A stretch of DNA of 64,000 bases from Anaeramoeba flamelloides (taxonomy: Eukaryota > Metamonada > Anaeramoebidae): positions 13,268,001 through 13,332,000 of the forward strand of contig JANTQA010000047.1 in NCBI GenBank assembly GCA_027625915.1. Direction: 5' to 3'. Each line of letters begins with the position of its first letter. Position 1 is the first letter of the stretch. Both the position numbers and the translations under genes were made by a program. The notes below the pieces were generated by a model. That model was not told the origin of the DNA. It saw only the letters and a program-made list of their open reading frames with translations, and did no database searches. Of the stretch, positions 23,706-35,195 are shown piece after piece.

Positions 23706-26521
23706 TTGGTTGTTGGTTTTTTTTTTTGTTTTTTTTTTTTTTTCTGAGAGAAAATAAGAAAAGGGTTTGTGAGTTTTAAGTTTTGGAAATAACAAAACTG
23801 TCTTGCAAAAACAATTTGCAAATTTAAAAAAAAAAGAAAAGTGAAAAAGAAATATAAAAAAAAAGAAAAAAGATTCAACAAAAAAAAAAATGAAAAGTGC
23901 AAGAATAATTTTCTTTTACAATTTTTTGTCGATTATTCTCAATTTCTTCAAAATCTTTCTTTAAATTTGAAAGCTAAAACTCAAGAGTTTTTCGTTATAT
24001 TCTATTAATACAATACTTTCGTAGAGTTAAAATCATTTAGAATTACTTTTCAATATTTGGGAATGATTAGACAAAAATCTTTCTCCTTTGTTTGCCAAAA
24101 ATGTAAGACAAAAAATTCTTATTTTTTTTTCTTTTCATCTTCAAAATTTCTAACCATTTTTTGAAACAAATTCAAAGAGACGGGTTTCAACTAAAAATTG
24201 TTTATTGGATCTCTTATGAGTAAAATATTTTTTATTTTTCAACTTTGCAATTGAGTTTTGAATAAAATTTCGAAACAAATCTTTCTACTTGAAGGGGAGT
24301 GTTTTTCTTTTTCGAGTGTTTAACTTAAAATCGTTTAGAAAACCCACAATACGCTTACGTTGCATAGTTTGTATTCTTGGTAACATCAGTAATTGTTCAA
24401 TAGTTAATTGATTAAGAACTTTTTTTCTTACTTGGTTGGACAGTTGCATCAAAAAATGAGAATTCAATCAAGTTCCCTTTCCTTCATTTATTGTAAATTA
24501 TCTTAACCTTCCTCACAAAATAATGTTCGTTAATAAAACTGGTGGTGTGTGTGTGTTTGTACAATATCCTGTCTCAGTTTTTTTTTTTTATTATTTTATT
24601 CGATAAGATTATTCTGACAAAGGCAAAATTATTTTTAAATCAAATAGTAAATTGTGAACTTTATTTTCTAAAGTGAAAAAGCAAAGGCCGAATAATATAT
24701 GTTCAAACCTTTCAATCCATTGTAAAGCCTTTTCAGCAATATTAATGAAAAAATGGTTTTTAATTTCTGAAAAATGGCAGATGTAATGTTATTTTTAACT
24801 TTGAAAATGTTCCGAATGTATGGTTTAGAATTTTTGATTTTAAAAGTCAATATTTTCATCAATTCCATACTCCCCTTTTGTGTTTATAGTGTACTAATTG
24901 TAATGTTTACTCTTTCTTTCAAAAATGAACAAATCTGGCAAAAACAGATCGTTAAAATAAGTTGGTGTGGGATTTTTAACTTTAAAACATCTCCAAGAAA
25001 ATTAAGGAACCAATTCCAAAAAATTTATTGCATCTTGGAATTGAAAAACTGAAGTAAAAATCTGATTACTAGAATACCAAACTTTCTTTTAAAAGTATTT
25101 TACAGAAACGAATTATTATTTTTAAAAAGTCAGATGTATTTTTTTTAATTTTTGAAAAGTTCTAAGTTCCGACATATTTCTGAATTAATTCTAAAAAATT
25201 TATTTTCTTTAAAAGAAGAAAGAAATCTTAGTAACTGTGAAGGAAGTGTATACAGAAAAAAAAGTTTCCAAAATAAAACCATAAAGTTTTGAAATAACTC
25301 AAAATAAATCATATACTTAATTTCAAAAAAAATACATTAATCTATTTTAAACTTGAAAAAAATATAATTTATTTTTTTTTCAGAGAAATTTTCAAATCAA
25401 TTTTTTCTTATTATAACACAAAAAAAAATCTGAGAAAAACAACCAATCAATTAAATTAAAAATTTCTCCCAAAATAACTTTTTAAAAACCTGAAAAATTC
25501 AACATATAATCCAAAACAAGAATATATAATTTTGATTATTTATAATCAATTATTAACAACCCAATCTTGATTATTTAAGTGGGTTTAGAGTAAAACTCAA
25601 GTATTAAAATATTTATAGATTTTACTATTATCTCTAAAATCTTTTTAGGATTTTCAAACAAATAAAACGAATTGAAATTTTGAAATTCTAATAAAAAAAT
25701 AAAAAAATAAAAAAGCTTTTTTCATTTTTGTTGGTTTCAAAAAACTTTTTTTAAATTAATAATTATACTAAAATTTGAATTTATCAATCTAAAATTGACT
25801 TAAACCACATAATTCGTTTTTTTTTATCAGCTTTAAAAGGTTGGTGTGCATAATGTACGGTTGACAACGATTGTATTATTATTTGATATAAATGATATTC
25901 TTGGCCCATTGATCGAATATCTCAAAAAAGCAAGTAGTAAAATAATACTATTTTTTGATCTCATCAAAATAAAAATAATCCTTTATTAGTAAAAAACATC
26001 CAAGAATTCCAGAATAAAAAATTCATTTCACCACAAATTTAAAAGTTGAATTATTAATATTCAGATTCAAAGTTATAAAATATATTTCTTAAATTTATGG
26101 AGAAATGTAGATTAGTTGTTAAATAATTCTTTTGTTTTAAAAAATCAATAAACAACCAAAAGATTTTTTTAATAAATTATTTCTGAAATCATGGGAATAT
26201 ATTGGTGTTAGAATTATATTCATCAAAAAGAAACAAAAATAGCCATTCTTTGGGATTTTATGTTGTTGATTAATAAGTTAATCTTTGATTTTTCCAATTA
26301 AAAATGACCCTTTCTTTTAGAAGTTCTAAATCTAAATTATTAAATAAAGGTAATCTTTATTATTTGGTTTTCTAATTGTTAATACCTGTATCAAGTATTA
26401 AAAAAATAAAAAATGACCAATAAAAGTAGATCTAAAAATAATTTTGTTTTTTTTTTAAAATTATTAATTATAAAACTTAACAAAAGAAATTTAACAAAAA
26501 ATAAAAAGTCAATACTAAAAA
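23706..26521. other. Intergenic, AT-rich, with one dispersed repeat
   Basis: It includes the likely 5' region of the Rxt3-like gene and, at 25030-25700, a copy of dispersed repeat R4 (also at 38035 and 49337). A 60-codon minus frame at 24285-24467, ending in a Lys/Arg-rich tail, could be a terminal exon, but frames of that length are common by chance here. A short GT-rich run occurs at 24541-24560. Confidence 0.5.
25030..25700 (+). repeat. Dispersed repeat R4, copy 1
   Basis: It aligns over about 650 bp with 49337-49990 in the same orientation, and its second half also with 38035-38245. Landmarks are GTAAAAATCTGAT, TTTGAAAAGTTC, AAAATTCAAC.TAT.ATC, and TGATTATTTATA followed by CAATCTT. No coding content and no clear termini were identified. 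It is an old interspersed repeat of unknown class. Confidence 0.6.
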
Positions 26522-27500
26522 TTAGTATAATGCAACATTACCAGGAACAATTGTACTTCCCCCATAATTACTCATTAATTCGATAATGATTGAATTTGTT
26601 CTAATTGGCTGGATAAAGTTAAAAAATAAATTTGTACCATGCGCAACCTTTGGGATTAAATAAATTCCATATAGTTTATGTGTTATCGGTTTACCAATTG
26701 AAGATGTTTCAATGACTACAACTGTAAACATTTTTGGCTGTGAAATCCAACCCTCTTTTTGATTATGCATTATTATATATGACAAACAAGAAACAATTGT
26801 GTTTTGGATTTCTAATTTTAAAACTTGATCCTTTTTGTTATAACCCATTTTATTAATCGGTAATGATTTTTTCACCATTTCTGGATTTTTTTTTTGGGTT
26901 TTTTTTTGTTTATTTTTTGATTTTTATTTCTATTGTTTTTTTTTATTTGAACTAGAATCATTATCATCACCATCAATGTAATCATTATCGCTATAATTGT
27001 AATATGAAGAATTTTGATTCTCATCCTCATTAAAATTATTATATTTGTTTTTCAATGATTTTGAATTTGACTGATTATTGTGATTTGAAAATTGAATGAT
27101 ATTTTTTCAATTAGATCCAGTCAATTGAATACCATTTATCATGATTTTACCTAAATGTAATATTGAAGTGTTTTTAACGTTTTTTTTCTGATTATTGACA
27201 TCTTGATTTAGTGAGATTAATAATGAAATTATTTTTGCATTATTTTTTTTCGAAAAATTTAAATTTATTGCTGTAAATGGTGGAATGATTGAATTAACTT
27301 TTTTTTTCAATATATTATTTACTTCGCCCCTCTCAACTTTCCCACCATTTTTATCATTAATCTTAGTTTTCTTTTCTTATTCCTGTAATATTTCATAATT
27401 AATATTTTTATTAAATTTCTCATTATCATGATCATTTAAATTAGATTTTTCTGTTCTTTTTTTGTTCTTTTTACATTTTTCTGTTACTTTTTTTTTATTC
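26522..27500 (-). pseudogene. Probable host pseudogene, one frame with four in-frame stops
   Basis: A single minus frame reads from about 27480 to the stop at 26522. It is coding-like throughout but broken by a TAA near 27380, a TGA near 27105, a TAG near 26935 and a TAA near 26929. No frameshift is needed. The segments are a Lys/Asn-rich N-terminus, a beta-rich domain (27310-27107), an Asn/Ser/Asp low-complexity linker, and a C-terminal domain (26878-26522) with alternating hydrophobic strands ending IIIELMSNYGG...GNVALY. The ending reminds me of discoidin/galactose-binding beta-sandwiches, but this is weak. Alternatives are that the linker with three stops is an intron (a phase-consistent G|GTAAAA to CCAG pair exists at about 27149/26884), or that the stops are read through. 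No family is named. Confidence 0.5.
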
Positions 27501-27669
27501 AAATTTCTCAGTATAATTTACATTTTTGATAAAATTTTATCATTTAATCTTTGTAGAGAACAGAAATTGGAAAATATTAATTGGTAATCAAAAAAATTCA
27601 AAGAATTAGAAATTTAACTTGATAAATATTGAATTAAACAACTAGAAAATATTACAAGTTGTAAATGTC

Positions 27670-27756
27670 GTTAAGTTTTTTTTGTATTTTAAGAAATAAT
27701 CCGAAAATTTCTTAAAATTTTCTTTTTATTTCTTAAAATAATAAAAACCTAGAAAC
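27670..27756 (+). repeat. Foldback hairpin unit
   Basis: It runs from GTTAAGTTTTTTTTG to ATAAAAACCTAGAAAC. The arms share ATTTTAAGAAATAA and its complement, with GAAAATTT...AAATTTTC at the loop. It is a member of the hairpin-island family with GTTAAG/CCTAG borders. Confidence 0.65.
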
Positions 27757-27810
27757 CCCTCAAAAATATTTAAACTTAATTTATATTCAAAATTATATTA
27801 ACAAACAGTC

Positions 27811-27915
27811 TTGTCGTCAAGTCCCGTAGAGTGCCTATGTTTTTTTAATTTTAGAAATAAAAAGAAAATTTTAAAAATTTTATTTTAATTTCAAAAAGTT
27901 AAAAAAAATCCAACA
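27811..27915 (+). repeat. Decanucleotide remnant plus foldback hairpin
   Basis: GTCAAGTCCC and GTAGAGTGCC form two 10-bp units, followed by TATGTTTTTTT and a foldback with arms AATTTTAGAAATAAAA / TTTTAATTTCAAAAAGTT. It ends near ATCCAACAG. This is the same order as at 19331 and 28881. Confidence 0.65.
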
Positions 27916-28635
27916 GTTGTTTTCCTGAAATTCAAAACACTACAAGGAAAACTTTTTCAAAAAAAAATCTCTAAATTTTGTATTTTTGAAATACACTCAT
28001 ATAATAAACATTATTATACATAACAATTTTCAATGAGGTTTACAACTTTAATAGATACTAATAGGAATTGAAAAAAAAATGACATTTTTCAGTAATATTT
28101 TTTTCATTTTTAATTGTAAAATTTTTGAATTTTTTAATTGACTTAGTAGAGAGATAATTTTCATCTATTTTTTTAAAAGTCTAAAAGGAAACATATTTTT
28201 CAATTTGAAAATAGCCCAAAATATTTCAATCAAAAGAAATTGCTAAATTAAATTGAAAATCTGATTTTTTATCTGTTTTTGGAATATTTTTTATCATTTT
28301 ATTTTTTTTCCATGTTTGAGTTTTTATATACATTCCCGATTTTTTTCAGCAAATTGTTTTAACATATATTCTTTTTTCAATCTTAATGTTCAATCAAAAA
28401 TTAATTCATTTCAACTTTTTCCAATAAAAAAATACCCTGAAAATAGGTTTTTTTTTCAAAAGTCGGTATTTTTGAAAAGAGGGGTATTCAGATTTTCATG
28501 AGATTAAAAGCTATCCTTTTTTTATTAAATAAAATTATGATAACTTTGAAAAAATAATTTCTAAAAGAAGTATAACTGAAATCCAATATATAGTTTTGGC
28601 TAACTTTAATTTTAGGTATTTAAATTTTCCTTGTA

Positions 28636-28870
28636 GTGAAGAATTGAGAAAAATCTATGATTTTACTCAATTCTTTTAAATTCTGGAAAATATAACGACA
28701 GAAGATATTTAAAATGGAAAGGTTCAACTTTAATCTTAAACTCAGAAATTTTTTCAAATTATTTAAATAGATATTTTTATTTTATGGGCAAGGTCAAATC
28801 AAATTACTGTAAATTATGTAGAAAAAAACAAAAAATTAGATAACCTAAAAGATTTAGATCATTTTCTCCG
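28636..28870 (+). mobile_element. LINE C-terminal relic (copy 1, left part) behind a hairpin half-unit
   Basis: 28636-28693 is a foldback of the GATTTTACTCAATTC type. At about 28745-28867 the plus strand reads a LINE C-terminal segment like that of the LINE at 3.0 kb: NYLNRYFYFMGKV, then a C-x2-C pair (CKLC), then NLKDLDHFL. The frame is degenerate. It stops abruptly at the hairpin island and resumes at 29450. Confidence 0.7.
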
Positions 28871-29449
28871 TGACCGTATCGTAAAGTGCCGTAGAGTGCC
28901 GTAAAGTGCCTATGTTTTTTTTTAATTTTTGAAATGAAAAGAAAATTTTATTCAATTTTCTTTTTATTTCAAAAAGTACAAAAAAACTAACGGCGGTTTT
29001 CTTGAGGTTTTCTGTTTTATTTGTGAAGTGTTCTAGGCTTTTTTTGCTTTTTGAAATAAACAGAAAATTTTAATAAATTTTGGGTTTATTTCAAAAAGTA
29101 AAGAAAAACCTATGGAAAATCAATAGATATTAGAAATAAACAGAAAACTTGAGAAAAATAAATAGAAAACTCAGAAAAACCTAACAAAAATCTATTGATT
29201 TTCCAAATAACTAGAAAAATCAAAACAATAATAATTAAAATCTATTATTTTCCAAATAAACCGAAAACTCAAGAAAACCTAACGGTTTTTTTTTTTTTAA
29301 TTTTAGAAATAAAAAGAAAATTTCAAAAATTTTCTTTCTATTTCTTAAATTAAAAAAATCTAACAATGGTTTTCCAGAATTTATAAGAATAGAGAAAAAT
29401 ATTATGATTTTACACAATTCTTTTAAATTTTGGAAAACTTAACGAACGC
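28871..29449 (+). repeat. Hairpin island: decanucleotide array and about five foldbacks
   Basis: Three decamers (28881-28910: GTAAAGTGCC, GTAGAGTGCC, GTAAAGTGCC) lead into foldbacks at about 28911-28991, 29031-29114, 29114-29204 (perfect 15-bp arms GGAAAATCAATAGAT and complement), 29285-29364 and 29368-29443. An outer pair of arms (28991-29022 and 29253-29285, around GGTTTTCTTGAG) encloses the middle ones. Units abut at CTAAC/GTTAG-like borders. The paralogous locus at 34980-35010 lacks this island, so it is an insertion into the LINE relic. Confidence 0.75.
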
Positions 29450-29654
29450 CGAGCCTATTAAAATAATTGTAAAATCTGGATACCTGAATTAAAAAAAAAA
29501 TAATATATCTAATATATTAAAAAATAATAATATTTTTAAAATTATTATCACAAAAGACTCAATATATACATTATCACTCGTGGGTAATAGACTAATTTTT
29601 GGGTCTTTAAAACAATTTCTAAATAAAAATTCTTGAATTTGGATAAATAAGAGG
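29450..29654 (+). mobile_element. LINE relic (copy 1, right part)
   Basis: It continues the relic interrupted at 28870. GCCTATTAAAATAATTG and TAAAATCTGGATA match 35003-35050 of copy 2, as do TAATATATTAAAAAATAATA and GACTCAATATAT downstream. It ends at AAATAAGAGG, the left copy of a 10-bp direct repeat around the next hairpin. Confidence 0.65.
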
Positions 29655-29743
29655 TTTTTTTTTTACTATATGAAATAAACCCAAAAAATATTGATTTTTT
29701 GGTTTATTTCTCAAATTAAAAAAATCTAACAACAAATAAGAGG
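29645..29743 (+). repeat. Single hairpin flanked by a perfect 10-bp direct repeat
   Basis: AAATAAGAGG occurs at 29645-29654 and again at 29734-29743. Between them is a 79-bp foldback (GAAATAAACCCAAAAAAT / ATTTTTTGGTTTATTTC) ending ATCTAACAAC. The arrangement is that of an inserted element with a 10-bp target duplication. The equivalent position at about 35190/35733 also shows an insertion, with decayed flanks (ATTATATGAGG / AAATAAGTGG). Confidence 0.7.
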
Positions 29744-31232
29744 GATTAACAACTCCTCTGTTAAAAAATAAAATAAAAAAAAATTGATTATTTTTTTTGA
29801 AAGATCTTTGTATTTATCCTATATATTATTTTTCTAATTCAAAAATATCTTAAAAGTACTTGAAAGGTTACAAAGTTTGAAATTTGAATTATTTTTTAAT
29901 ATTGGCACGAATGCGTAAATCATGATTTGTAATTTAAATCTTATAAAATAGAATCTCATAAATCGAAATAATTACACATTATAATAAAAATGATTAGGAA
30001 TTGAAATCAAAATGTTAAATGTATATTTTTTTTACTTCGAAAGGGATAATTATTATGAATTCAAAGTATTTTTTAAAATGTACAAAATAAAGAATTTTGA
30101 ATATTAAAAAGGCTAATGAAATAGTTTTTTTTTGATTTTATTGTTTTGATATATTTTGTTAAATTGATTAGTTGAATTTGAAAAATTATTGTAAAAAAAT
30201 GTATAAATAAATCCGAGAATAGTTTAATACTTATAAAATAATGATATATTTGTATTTATTAAAATTCAAAATAATTGTCGAGAAAATATTATGACTATTT
30301 TGTAAGATAAAAAAATAAATAGTGACTTATTATTTTATTAATAATAAATAAGCAACTAAACAATTTCAAATTAGGTAAAAAAAAAAAAATGAATTTAATT
30401 AATTATTATAAAATTGTTTAATAATATTGAAACAATGTTATCGAATAAAATGAATTGTTATTTAAAAGCTTGGCACTATTAAATAAAAATTTATATAAGA
30501 AATACTAATAAAACCTGAAATTCTCTTTTCTACAATAGAATTTTGAAATAACAAAATTATTATTAAAATTATTTTTTGAGATCTCTAGAATAGTTAGATT
30601 TGCGGAATATTTGCTGATCTGGTTATAATCAAATAATTTCAAAGTATTATATAAATATAATCTGAAAATATAAAGTGAAAGGGTTTAGTCTTGCATCTCA
30701 AAAAAACAATCTCCTAAAAAAATTAAATAAATTTCTCAAAATTTAATTGTTTTTTTTTGAAAGAATATTTTCTCTAAAATTTTAATTGTTGATACATATT
30801 TTGTAAAAACACTTAAAAGATTAAGACATCTCTTTTTGCTCATGTGAATGAGCAAAATTAAAGTTTAAAATATTTTTTTTAAAATTTTTAGAGAATCTAG
30901 AACTTAAGAGCACCAATATAATTTTTAATAAACTATCACATATTTCAATTTCAGTTGTTGTAATGATTTTACTACTCCCTTAAAAAAAACAACAGTTTGA
31001 ATCACTTTTTTTTTTTTTAATTATTTTTGTATATGTTTATTTAATAAGGTTTTTTCCCATCCTTTTGTATCGAAATAATAAAATCTTTTGAAATTATTGA
31101 TTTTACAAAGAATTAATGGGTATAATTGTCTTAAAAGAAATGGTTGAAAAAAAAAAAATATTCATCTACAAATTATTGCACAGCCAAGCAAGAAAGGAAC
31201 TTCAACCAAAAAGAGATCAGTAATTGAGTGGA
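29744..31232. other. Intergenic, AT-rich
   Basis: No gene or clear repeat was seen. The right end is the 3' flank of the membrane-protein gene. Confidence 0.5.
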
Positions 31233-31930
31233 TTAATTTTCACTCCCAATTGAAGACTTTTCTGATTCTGATAAAGATCCTGATACTAGTTGTGATTGCT
31301 CCTTTTTGTCTTGTTCACTTAAACCTTCTTCGTCTTTATAAACATAATCATTACTTTTAAAATCGTCTTTTTGTTCGCTATATTCTGAATTTACTCTCGA
31401 ATATGAGGTGTTAAAAACTAATAAGGAAAACTATTGAATATTTTGTAGGGAAAAGAAAAAAAAAAGAAAAGGAAAGAACAAACAATAAAAAAAATCTTCA
31501 AGGGTGTTGTTGGAGTCTAAAACAAGGAAAAAGTTGTTTCTAAAAAATGTATATTTACCAATGAAATTAATTGAAAAATAATTCCTGCAGCCATGACACG
31601 TGCTTTTGTTTGACATTTTTCTTGATTGAAACAGCCCGCGTTATAAGCATTTTGCATGCCAACCAAAAGGAGTATTACCAAGATAACAACCAAGTGATCA
31701 ACAATTTTCCGAGATCTGACTGTGTATTTGTTTTTTGCAATTAAATAAAGAATCGAGATTGAGAAAAGAAATGAGAGTACTAAGGCTAATATTAATGTAG
31801 AATAGTATTTGGCCAAATCATAGCTGTACGTCCCAATCCCAATTACAGAAAAAAACCAAAAAAAGAGGTTCATGAAATGAATAACCACTTCTTTTTTGTT
31901 TTGTATTAAATTTTCTTTTGCAGAAAGCAT
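31233..31930 (-). CDS. Small four-pass membrane protein, two exons
   Basis: Join is 31930-31559 and 31430-31233, encoding 189 residues. The 126-nt intron has donor TTG|GTAAATA and acceptor CAATAG|TTTTCC and is phase 0 on both sides. Splicing restores a hydrophobic helix (IIFQLIS-FSLLVF), a strong argument for the model. Hydrophobic segments at about residues 17-37, 43-65, 77-95 and 112-131 predict four membrane spans. The loop before the fourth contains CFNQEKC, which could form a disulfide. The C-terminal about 55 residues are hydrophilic and acidic/Ser-rich, presumably cytosolic. The layout resembles MARVEL/tetraspan-type proteins, but no diagnostic motif is seen, so no family is assigned. 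The start is the first ATG. Confidence 0.7.
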
Positions 31931-32879
31931 AAAAGAAGGTTTGTTAGATCAAAAAAGGTATAAAAAATAAAAAATTTGAAAGCTTGTTGGCAAGTCTTAA
32001 CTAAGGATTTTATTATCAAGTTAAAAATAAGGCGAAACTGTCTAAAAAAACGCTCTTGGAATTGTTCTATCATCTTGGTGTCAATGTATCAACTGAGAAT
32101 TTCTTTTTCCAAAAAAAATGTGGAATTTTTCAGATTTTCAACAATTGTCATTTTTGAAGATACTGTCAAAATTTGAGTTTTATTATATCAACACAAAACA
32201 ATTTCATAAGTTGTTCTAAATATTTCTTTATAGTTGCTTTTAAAAGGTTGAAATGTGATTAAATTTGAAATTATCCTTGAAAATACAAAATAGACCCCAA
32301 TTCAATAGTTTTAACACACCAAAATACAACTTGCGAAAAAAATTTTACATAAAAGTAATTGTAGAAGAAATACCAAATTAGAACCATTCACTAATTGAAG
32401 TGTTAACACTTGTTTTGAAATTACAATAATCATTAAACAAAAAATAAATAATTATAAATACAAATAAATAAATCAAATAATGTTGTAAAAATTTTGGAGA
32501 TAAAAAAAAATCAAAAATACATTTGTAAATTTGTGTAAATTTAATTAGGAATATTAATGGATCAAATAGCTAGATACGATTTACTAATTTTATTCAACTC
32601 CTTCTATTTGTAAGGACCTGACTTTAACATAATACCGATCAATTGTTGAAAAAAATATTCCAACTAAACTGGTTAAGTAAGACAAAAAATTAAATAAAAA
32701 TAAATAACTAAAAGAATATGAAAAAATGATTATGATATTTTTACAAAAATTAAAATTATTTCCAATTTGATTGAAATTGTATTATTGTGATTCTTTGGAA
32801 TGTTTTAGCTTTGTGGAGAATTTTGAATTTTCATTTACTTTTTATGAAATTGATTCAACATAAATTCGCAAATAATTAA
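31931..32879. other. Intergenic, AT-rich
   Basis: No gene seen. Phrases such as ACCAAATTAGAACC and AATGTTAACA near 32370 resemble 6040-6080 (dispersed low-copy repeat). Confidence 0.45.
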
Positions 32880-33545
32880 ATCTTTGAGAAATCTTGTGAT
32901 ATTTCTGCTTTATCTTTATTAGTTTTTCTCATCAAATTTGTACAATTATTTGATATATTATTATTATTTTTTTATTTATTTGGATTTATATCCCCTTTAC
33001 TAATTAAAATTAAATCTTCTAAAAACATATGACAATGGTCTGTTAATGGTATTATTTTTGATAAAAGAAAATGTGAAATAAGAGTAAAATCTGGGGGGGG
33101 TAATAAAGAGTCATCTTGAAATATATCAAGTCCCTCTCCTTTATAATATTTTAATAAAAAGTTTTAATAATTTTATTTATAATTAACTTTTTATTGTTTT
33201 TCTAATTTTTTTCAAATTAATTAAATCAAAACATTTAGTTATATCAATAATTATAATATCGGTAAAATTATTTTTTACATTTTCATTTGTTGATTATATA
33301 TATATATATTTAAAAAAATTAAGACTTCAATTTAGGTATCATATTTTCTTTCAAACCCTAAATTGTTACTTCTGAATAAATTCATAAAAGGGTTCAATAG
33401 GTTTTTATAGTTTCAAAGAAATAATCTTGCCAAACTTTAAATAATTGAAATTGGTCAATAATTCAAAGTTGCTTCTTTGTTCCCTTTTTTATGAATAAAT
33501 AAATTTGATCTTTTTTTGATATATTCAATAGTTTTCTCAGTGGAA
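32880..33545 (-). mobile_element. Degenerate LINE reverse-transcriptase fragment
   Basis: It aligns with 3760-4415 of the LINE at 2.8 kb, covering the segment around the FADD box, the QGDPLSP region and YRPISI. Many substitutions, indels and a run of eight G at about 33093 are present. Both ends are missing, so it is an internal fragment. Confidence 0.75.
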
Positions 33546-33569
33546 TTAATTATCTAGTTATATATATAT

Positions 33570-34124
33570 AAAAACTCCATTTCACTAAAAATATCAAACC
33601 AAAAAATGAAAAAGTCACTTTCTTTACAAGAATAAACCAAACTTAGATTGTTTATTAATGCGAGAAATAATAAACTTCATCTATGAGTCGATAAAAATAA
33701 AAGAAAACCCTGAACAAACCATAAATTTCAAAAAAAAAAAAAAATGTTAAAAAATTTTTTAAGCCCCATTCATTGGAACGTCTAGTGCAAAATTCTCTCA
33801 ATTTCTTCAGGAAATTAAAAATGTTGATAATAAGATTTTTTACTTGTAAATGTATGAATTTTAAAAGAACATACAAAGACTAACTTTTCTTAATGTTTAT
33901 TTGGTCTTTCAAACATTTTTTTTTTTTAAAGTTACTTTTTAAAAAAAAAAAAAAAATAAAAAAAAAAAAAGCAAAAAACAAAAAAAAATTTTTTACAAAA
34001 TGAGAAAAAATGATTTTGATCTAAAAATTGAAAATTTAGTTTGATAAGAGTAATTAATTAAACTCAGAGAATTTCTTCCATTTCTTCAATAAAACTGGAA
34101 TCTTTGACTGAAAAAGAGTTTATA
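33570..34124 (+). mobile_element. TIR element Y, copy 1
   Basis: A 555-bp block matches 61686-62252 along its whole length, including ACCAAACTTAGATTGTTTA, TTGGAACGTCT and TAAGATTTTTTACTTGTAAA. Left end AAACTCCATTTCACT and right end CTTTGACTGAAAAAGAGTTT form decayed inverted termini. There is no coding capacity; it is a non-autonomous DNA element. Confidence 0.7.
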
Positions 34125-34789
34125 TTTCAAAATCATTGGAAATTTAAAAATCGAATTTAGTAAATAAATAATTTTAAAAATTGAAGTTGTCTATTATAAT
34201 AAAAAAAAAATACTATTTTTAATACTCAGTTCTATACTCTAGAAATATTTGTTTTTTTATCTAAAAATAAAATAAAAAAAAGTAAAAAAAAATTGGGACA
34301 TTTATTCATCAGAGTATTTATGAATGTCATAAAAAATAGAGTTTTTGTAATTTTAGAGATAAATAAAGAGTTCTATGCAATTGTATACAATTAAGTTATA
34401 GCAGACATAATATGTGATTATATTAGTAGAATAATAATAATTTTAATCAAAAAATCGTTTGGTAAATACCATTCTTTTAATTTAAAAAAAAATTCATTTT
34501 CAAACAATGTGTTCATATTTGCCGAACGATTTGATATTTAAATCTATTTGATCCAAAAAATCAAAACGGTGATTTCTTTTACTATTATGAAATTGTGTGT
34601 AATTACATGAAACTCGTTATTTATCCCTAAAATTATAAAAACTCTCTTTATTACAACATTAATATAAACTTTTGTGTTATGAAATTTAGTTTATATATTT
34701 TCTATTATTAATGAAAAAGTTTTTTAAATTTTTATTTTCAATTTGTTCAAAATTTAAATTTTTCATTATTTTACTTGCTTTAAAATTTT

Positions 34790-35195
34790 ATGATTTTACT
34801 TAATTCTTGTAAATTCTAGAAAAATTAACAAAAAATATTATTTACAATGGAAGAGTTCAACTTTGATTACAAAACACAGAGGTTTTACAAATTATTTAAA
34901 TAGTTATTCTTATGTTATGAATAAAGGTAAAATGTAAATTATGCAAAAAGTCAAGAAAAAAGAAGATATCATTGAAGATTTGGATCCTTTTCTTTGGATT
35001 TGTCCAGCCTATGGATATAATGGTAAAATCTGGATATATAAATTAAAAAAAAATAATATTTTAATATATTAAAAAATAATAAAATTATTACTATTTTTGA
35101 TATGATAAGACTCAATATATTTACAATCACTAGGGGTAATAGACGAATTTTTGAGTATTTATTAAAATTTCAAAATAAAAATTTAGGAATTATAT
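34790..35195 (+). mobile_element. LINE C-terminal relic (copy 2), uninterrupted
   Basis: Paralogue of 28636-29654. After a GATTTTACTTAATTC hairpin half, the plus strand reads NYLNSYSYVMNKGK, CKLCKK, then IEDLDPFLWICPAYGY, the LINE zinc-knuckle region, then the same 3' DNA. The site of the 28871-29449 island is empty here, giving an insertion-site control. Confidence 0.7.

Noticed and set aside
28876-28915. Decamer arrays considered as a CRISPR-like array
   Set aside because: Units are contiguous 10-mers without spacers, in a eukaryotic context.
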